Shown here one piece after another: positions 61,247 through 64,000 of a DNA stretch of 64,000 nt (within the stretch, counting starts at the first letter, position 1; each line of letters starts with the position of its first letter). Below the pieces are notes generated by a model. That model saw nothing but the letters and a program-made list of their open reading frames with translations, was not told where the DNA came from and did not search any database. Origin of the DNA: Chryseobacterium taeanense (GTDB lineage: Bacteria; Bacteroidota; Bacteroidia; Flavobacteriales; Weeksellaceae); the NCBI RefSeq assembly GCF_900099685.1, contig NZ_FNDW01000003.1, positions 62,001 to 126,000 of the forward strand. Direction: 5' to 3'. The position numbers and the translations under genes were made by a program.

Positions 61247-63862
61247 ATGGTTGCTGAAAAACAAAGATTACAAAACACAGACTGGAAAAACTGGGGACCT
61301 TACGTGAGTAACCGGCAGTGGGGAAATGTACGTGAAGACTACAGTCCCAATGGCGATGCATGGAATTTTGCCAATCATAATAATGCCGAAAGCTATGCCT
61401 ATCGCTGGGGAGAAGAAGGGATCGCCGGAATCTCGGATTTCAAACAGATTTTTTGCTTTGCTCTCTCGTTTTGGAACAAGAAAGATAAAATGGTCAAGGA
61501 GCGCTTTTTCGGGCTGAGTAATCCTCAGGGAAACCATGGCGAAGATATAAAGGAAATTTTTTATTATCTGGATAACACCCCAACCCACAGCTACATGAAA
61601 ATGCTGTATAAATATCCGATCAACGCCTTTCCTTATGATGAAATCCGGGCAGAAAATGCACGAAGAAGCAAAAAAGAACCTGAATATGAAATTTTCGATA
61701 CCGGGATTTTTGATAAAGATGAATATTTTGATATTTTCATCGAATATGCCAAAGCAGATCACAACGATTTTTTAGTCCGAGTCACGGTTTTTAACAGAAG
61801 TAATGCTGATGCACCTATTGTTGTCGCACCTACAGTATGGTTCAGAAACAACTGGAAATGGGGTTATAATACTTACAAAGGGCAGACATCCGCTTCACAT
61901 GAAGGCTGTATCAATATTCAGCATGATAGCATTTCTATCAAGAAGTTTTATTCCAGGAATATTGGTGCAGAAAGTGTTTTCTGTGAAAATGAAACCAACA
62001 CCCCAAAACTATACGGAGCTCCATACACTGGAAATACGTATTTTAAAGATGGGATCAATGATTATATTATCTACGGAAGCAATACTGTAAATCCTGAAAA
62101 AGAAGGCACAAAAGCCTCATTCTTGCTGGATGATATAATCGAAGCAGGAAGCTCAAAATCTTTTGATTTCAGGCTTTCTCCTGATGAGCTTGATGACCCG
62201 TTTGAAAATTTTGATGCTATTTTCAATGAAAGAATTGCAGAGGCAGATGAGTTTTATAATGAAATTCAGAATGATGTGGTGAATGAGGATGAAAGAAATG
62301 TACAGCGACAGGCTTTTGCAGGATTATTATGGAATAAGCAGTTTTATCATTATAATGTAGGAAAATGGTTGAAAGGAGATCCTAATTTTGAAGCTCCCAG
62401 AGATTTTAATAATTACGTACGAAATACAGAGTGGAATCATCTCCACAATAAAGACATCATATCCATGCCAGACAAATGGGAATATCCTTGGTATGCGACC
62501 TGGGATCTGGCCTTTCATTGTGTTCCTTTTGCTATTATTGATGCAGATTTTGCCAAAAACCAGCTGCTTTTGCTTACCAAAGAATGGTATATGCATCCGA
62601 ACGGACAAATGCCGGCTTACGAATGGAATTTGAGCGATGTAAATCCTCCCGTTCACGCATGGTCATGCTTCAGGGTCTTTAAAATTGATGAAAAGCAGAA
62701 TGGGAAACCCGATCTTTTATTTTTAGAAAAAGTCTTCCAGAAGCTACTCCTGAATTTTACATGGTGGGTAAACCGAAAGGACAAAAACGGTAAAAATATA
62801 TTTGGTGGAGGTTTCCTTGGACTTGATAATATCGGAGCTTTTGACCGTAACATGATTCTGAAAGACGGACAGCATTTAGAGCAGGCTGATGGCACAAGCT
62901 GGATGGCCATGTATGCTTTAAACATGATGCGTATTGCCATGGAACTAGCTCAATATTACCAGGTTTATGAAGATATGGCCATTAAATTTTTTGAGCATTA
63001 TCTTTACATAGCCCAAGCCATGGAAAACCTGGGTGAAGGCACAAAAGGACTCTGGAATGAGGAAGACGGATTTTTTTACGATGTTCTACAACTCGGAAAC
63101 GGCGATAGTGTTTCACTGAGACTAAGAAGCATCGTTGGCCTTATTCCTATGTTTGCCGTGGAAATCATAGATCATCATCTTCTCGATAAAATGCCGAATT
63201 TTGTTGAAAGGATGGATTGGGTACTGAAAAATAAACCTGAGCTTACCAAGCTTGTGTCGCACTGGGAAGAAGAAGGACAGGGAAGAAAGCACCTGATGAG
63301 CATTCTCCGTAAAACAAGACTGACAAAGGTTCTAAGTCGTATGCTTGATGAAAAGGAATTTTTAAGTGATTACGGAATACGTGCCATGTCGAAAGTATAT
63401 GAAGAAAATCCGTTTGTATTCTCTGTACACGGAACAGAAAATGTTGTCTATTATACACCCGGAGAGAGTGACAGCCGCATGTTTGGAGGAAATAGCAACT
63501 GGAGGGGACCGATCTGGTTCCCGATCAATTTCCTGATTGTTGAAAGTTTACAAAGGTTTTATTTTTATTACGGAAACAGCCTGAAAGTTGAACTACCGAC
63601 CGGTAGTGGTGACAAGAAAAATCTTGATGAAGTGGCACAAAATATCAGCAACAGGTTATGTTCTATTTTCCTTAAAGACGAAGTAGGGCAACGACCGTTC
63701 AACGGTGGAAATGCAAAATTTAATTATGATGAAAACTTTAAAGACTACGTAACGTTCTTTGAGTATTTCCATGGTGATAACGGACGCGGAATCGGAGCCT
63801 CCCATCAGACAGGGTGGACTGCGACAGTTGCAAAACTGATGAAACCAAGATTAACATTTTAG
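61247..63862 (+). CDS. GH63-family glucosidase
   Basis: 871 residues, no signal peptide evident, so probably cytoplasmic. Large (alpha/alpha)6-barrel glucosidase of the mannosyl-oligosaccharide glucosidase type: NTEWNHLHNKDI, YPWYATWDLAFHCVPFA (catalytic Asp region), MPAYEWNLSDVNPPVHAW, and C-terminal GPIWFPINFLIVE and TGWTATVAKL. Many Bacteroidota carry this enzyme; the substrate is probably an alpha-glucoside or glucosylglycerate-like compound (inferred). It stands alone, divergent from the methionine locus. Confidence 0.9.
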   Translation: MVAEKQRLQNTDWKNWGPYVSNRQWGNVREDYSPNGDAWNFANHNNAESYAYRWGEEGIAGISDFKQIFCFALSFWNKKDKMVKERFFGLSNPQGNHGEDIKEIFYYLDNTPTHSYMKMLYKYPINAFPYDEIRAENARRSKKEPEYEIFDTGIFDKDEYFDIFIEYAKADHNDFLVRVTVFNRSNADAPIVVAPTVWFRNNWKWGYNTYKGQTSASHEGCINIQHDSISIKKFYSRNIGAESVFCENETNTPKLYGAPYTGNTYFKDGINDYIIYGSNTVNPEKEGTKASFLLDDIIEAGSSKSFDFRLSPDELDDPFENFDAIFNERIAEADEFYNEIQNDVVNEDERNVQRQAFAGLLWNKQFYHYNVGKWLKGDPNFEAPRDFNNYVRNTEWNHLHNKDIISMPDKWEYPWYATWDLAFHCVPFAIIDADFAKNQLLLLTKEWYMHPNGQMPAYEWNLSDVNPPVHAWSCFRVFKIDEKQNGKPDLLFLEKVFQKLLLNFTWWVNRKDKNGKNIFGGGFLGLDNIGAFDRNMILKDGQHLEQADGTSWMAMYALNMMRIAMELAQYYQVYEDMAIKFFEHYLYIAQAMENLGEGTKGLWNEEDGFFYDVLQLGNGDSVSLRLRSIVGLIPMFAVEIIDHHLLDKMPNFVERMDWVLKNKPELTKLVSHWEEEGQGRKHLMSILRKTRLTKVLSRMLDEKEFLSDYGIRAMSKVYEENPFVFSVHGTENVVYYTPGESDSRMFGGNSNWRGPIWFPINFLIVESLQRFYFYYGNSLKVELPTGSGDKKNLDEVAQNISNRLCSIFLKDEVGQRPFNGGNAKFNYDENFKDYVTFFEYFHGDNGRGIGASHQTGWTATVAKLMKPRLTF

Positions 63863-63885
63863 CGATTATTCTTAAATACAATACC

Positions 63886-63912
63886 AGCCTCTCAAAAAAG
63901 AGGCTTTTTTTT
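63886..63912 (+). terminator. Intrinsic terminator after the GH63 gene
   Basis: AGCCTCT (63886-63892) pairs with AGAGGCT (63899-63905), followed by a T-run of seven or more. Confidence 0.9.
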
Positions 63913-64000
63913 ATGATTAAAAGTTGAAATATTTATTATTTCAATGTAAAATCATTAATACAATAGTTAAAATCTATATAGAATTAAACAAACTACACTA

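Noticed and set aside
1..64000. tRNA, rRNA or prophage segments
   Set aside because: Reading both strands I saw no cloverleaf-like GTTCGA/CCA patterns, no 16S/23S signatures, and no phage structural or integrase genes. A tRNAscan run would be more reliable than my reading.

Overview
The window is a 64 kb stretch of chromosome from a member of the Flavobacteriia, most likely Chryseobacterium or a close relative in the Weeksellaceae (inferred). The evidence is low G+C; promoters of the Bacteroidota type (TAnnTTTG, in one case with a TTG 19 bases upstream); a type IX secretion (T9SS) sorting domain; flavobacterial families (DUF4292, DUF4254, DUF2851, a DUF6705-like protein); bacillithiol synthesis (BshA); and a split methionine synthase. 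No rRNA, tRNA, intact insertion sequence, prophage or CRISPR array was seen. Most of the window is ordinary core genome with small accessory insertions.

Layout. 1-5534 (minus): phenylacetate catabolism, paaK-paaE-[abortive-infection-like gene]-paaA-paaB-paaC, with paaC cut by the window edge. A defence-type gene sits in the middle of this operon. 5.9-8.9 kb: two exported metalloproteases (M1 and M43) facing each other. 9.0-12.2 kb (minus): a NarL-type two-component pair, a membrane protein and two small unknown proteins. 12.5-18.5 kb: ClpB, a TetR regulator, a secreted EEP-family hydrolase and a dihydroorotase. 18.7-25.7 kb (plus): a polysaccharide flippase, a sugar nucleotidyltransferase, then a tight envelope block (DUF4292 lipoprotein, degenerate EnvC-like M23 protein, TatA, DUF4254, small lipoprotein, RibA). 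26.4-30.6 kb: GH3 enzyme, a secreted unknown, BshA, and an unknown 160-residue protein.

30.6-33.6 kb is the most unusual part. It holds a perfect 20-bp hairpin; a 21-bp-period repeat whose plus-strand reading has a leucine every seventh codon; a lipoprotein with a JAMM-like motif; a DUF6705-like protein; the stub of a truncated secreted protein; and a 41-bp palindrome resembling two insertion-sequence ends fused together. 33.8-41.9 kb: DUF2851, a PspC protein, an acetyltransferase, two paralogous carboxypeptidase-regulatory-like proteins, an AddA-like helicase-nuclease, ferritin and a DUF4890-like protein. 42-50 kb: an Asn/Gly/Arg-rich secreted protein, a MalQ with starch-binding modules, a T9SS cargo protein, CysS and FolE.

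51.1-61.1 kb (minus) is a methionine and one-carbon locus: SAM-I riboswitch, metX-like, ACT-homoserine dehydrogenase, a trans-sulfuration enzyme, MetH N-terminal half, a fatty-acid desaturase, MetH C-terminal half, and MetF. Homoserine made by the dehydrogenase is acylated and sulfhydrylated to homocysteine, which split MetH methylates using methyl-THF from MetF. A riboswitch at the head would shut the first genes off when SAM is plentiful. The window ends with a GH63 glucosidase. Several intergenic gaps, including gaps inside operons, carry short imperfect inverted repeats of at least two families.
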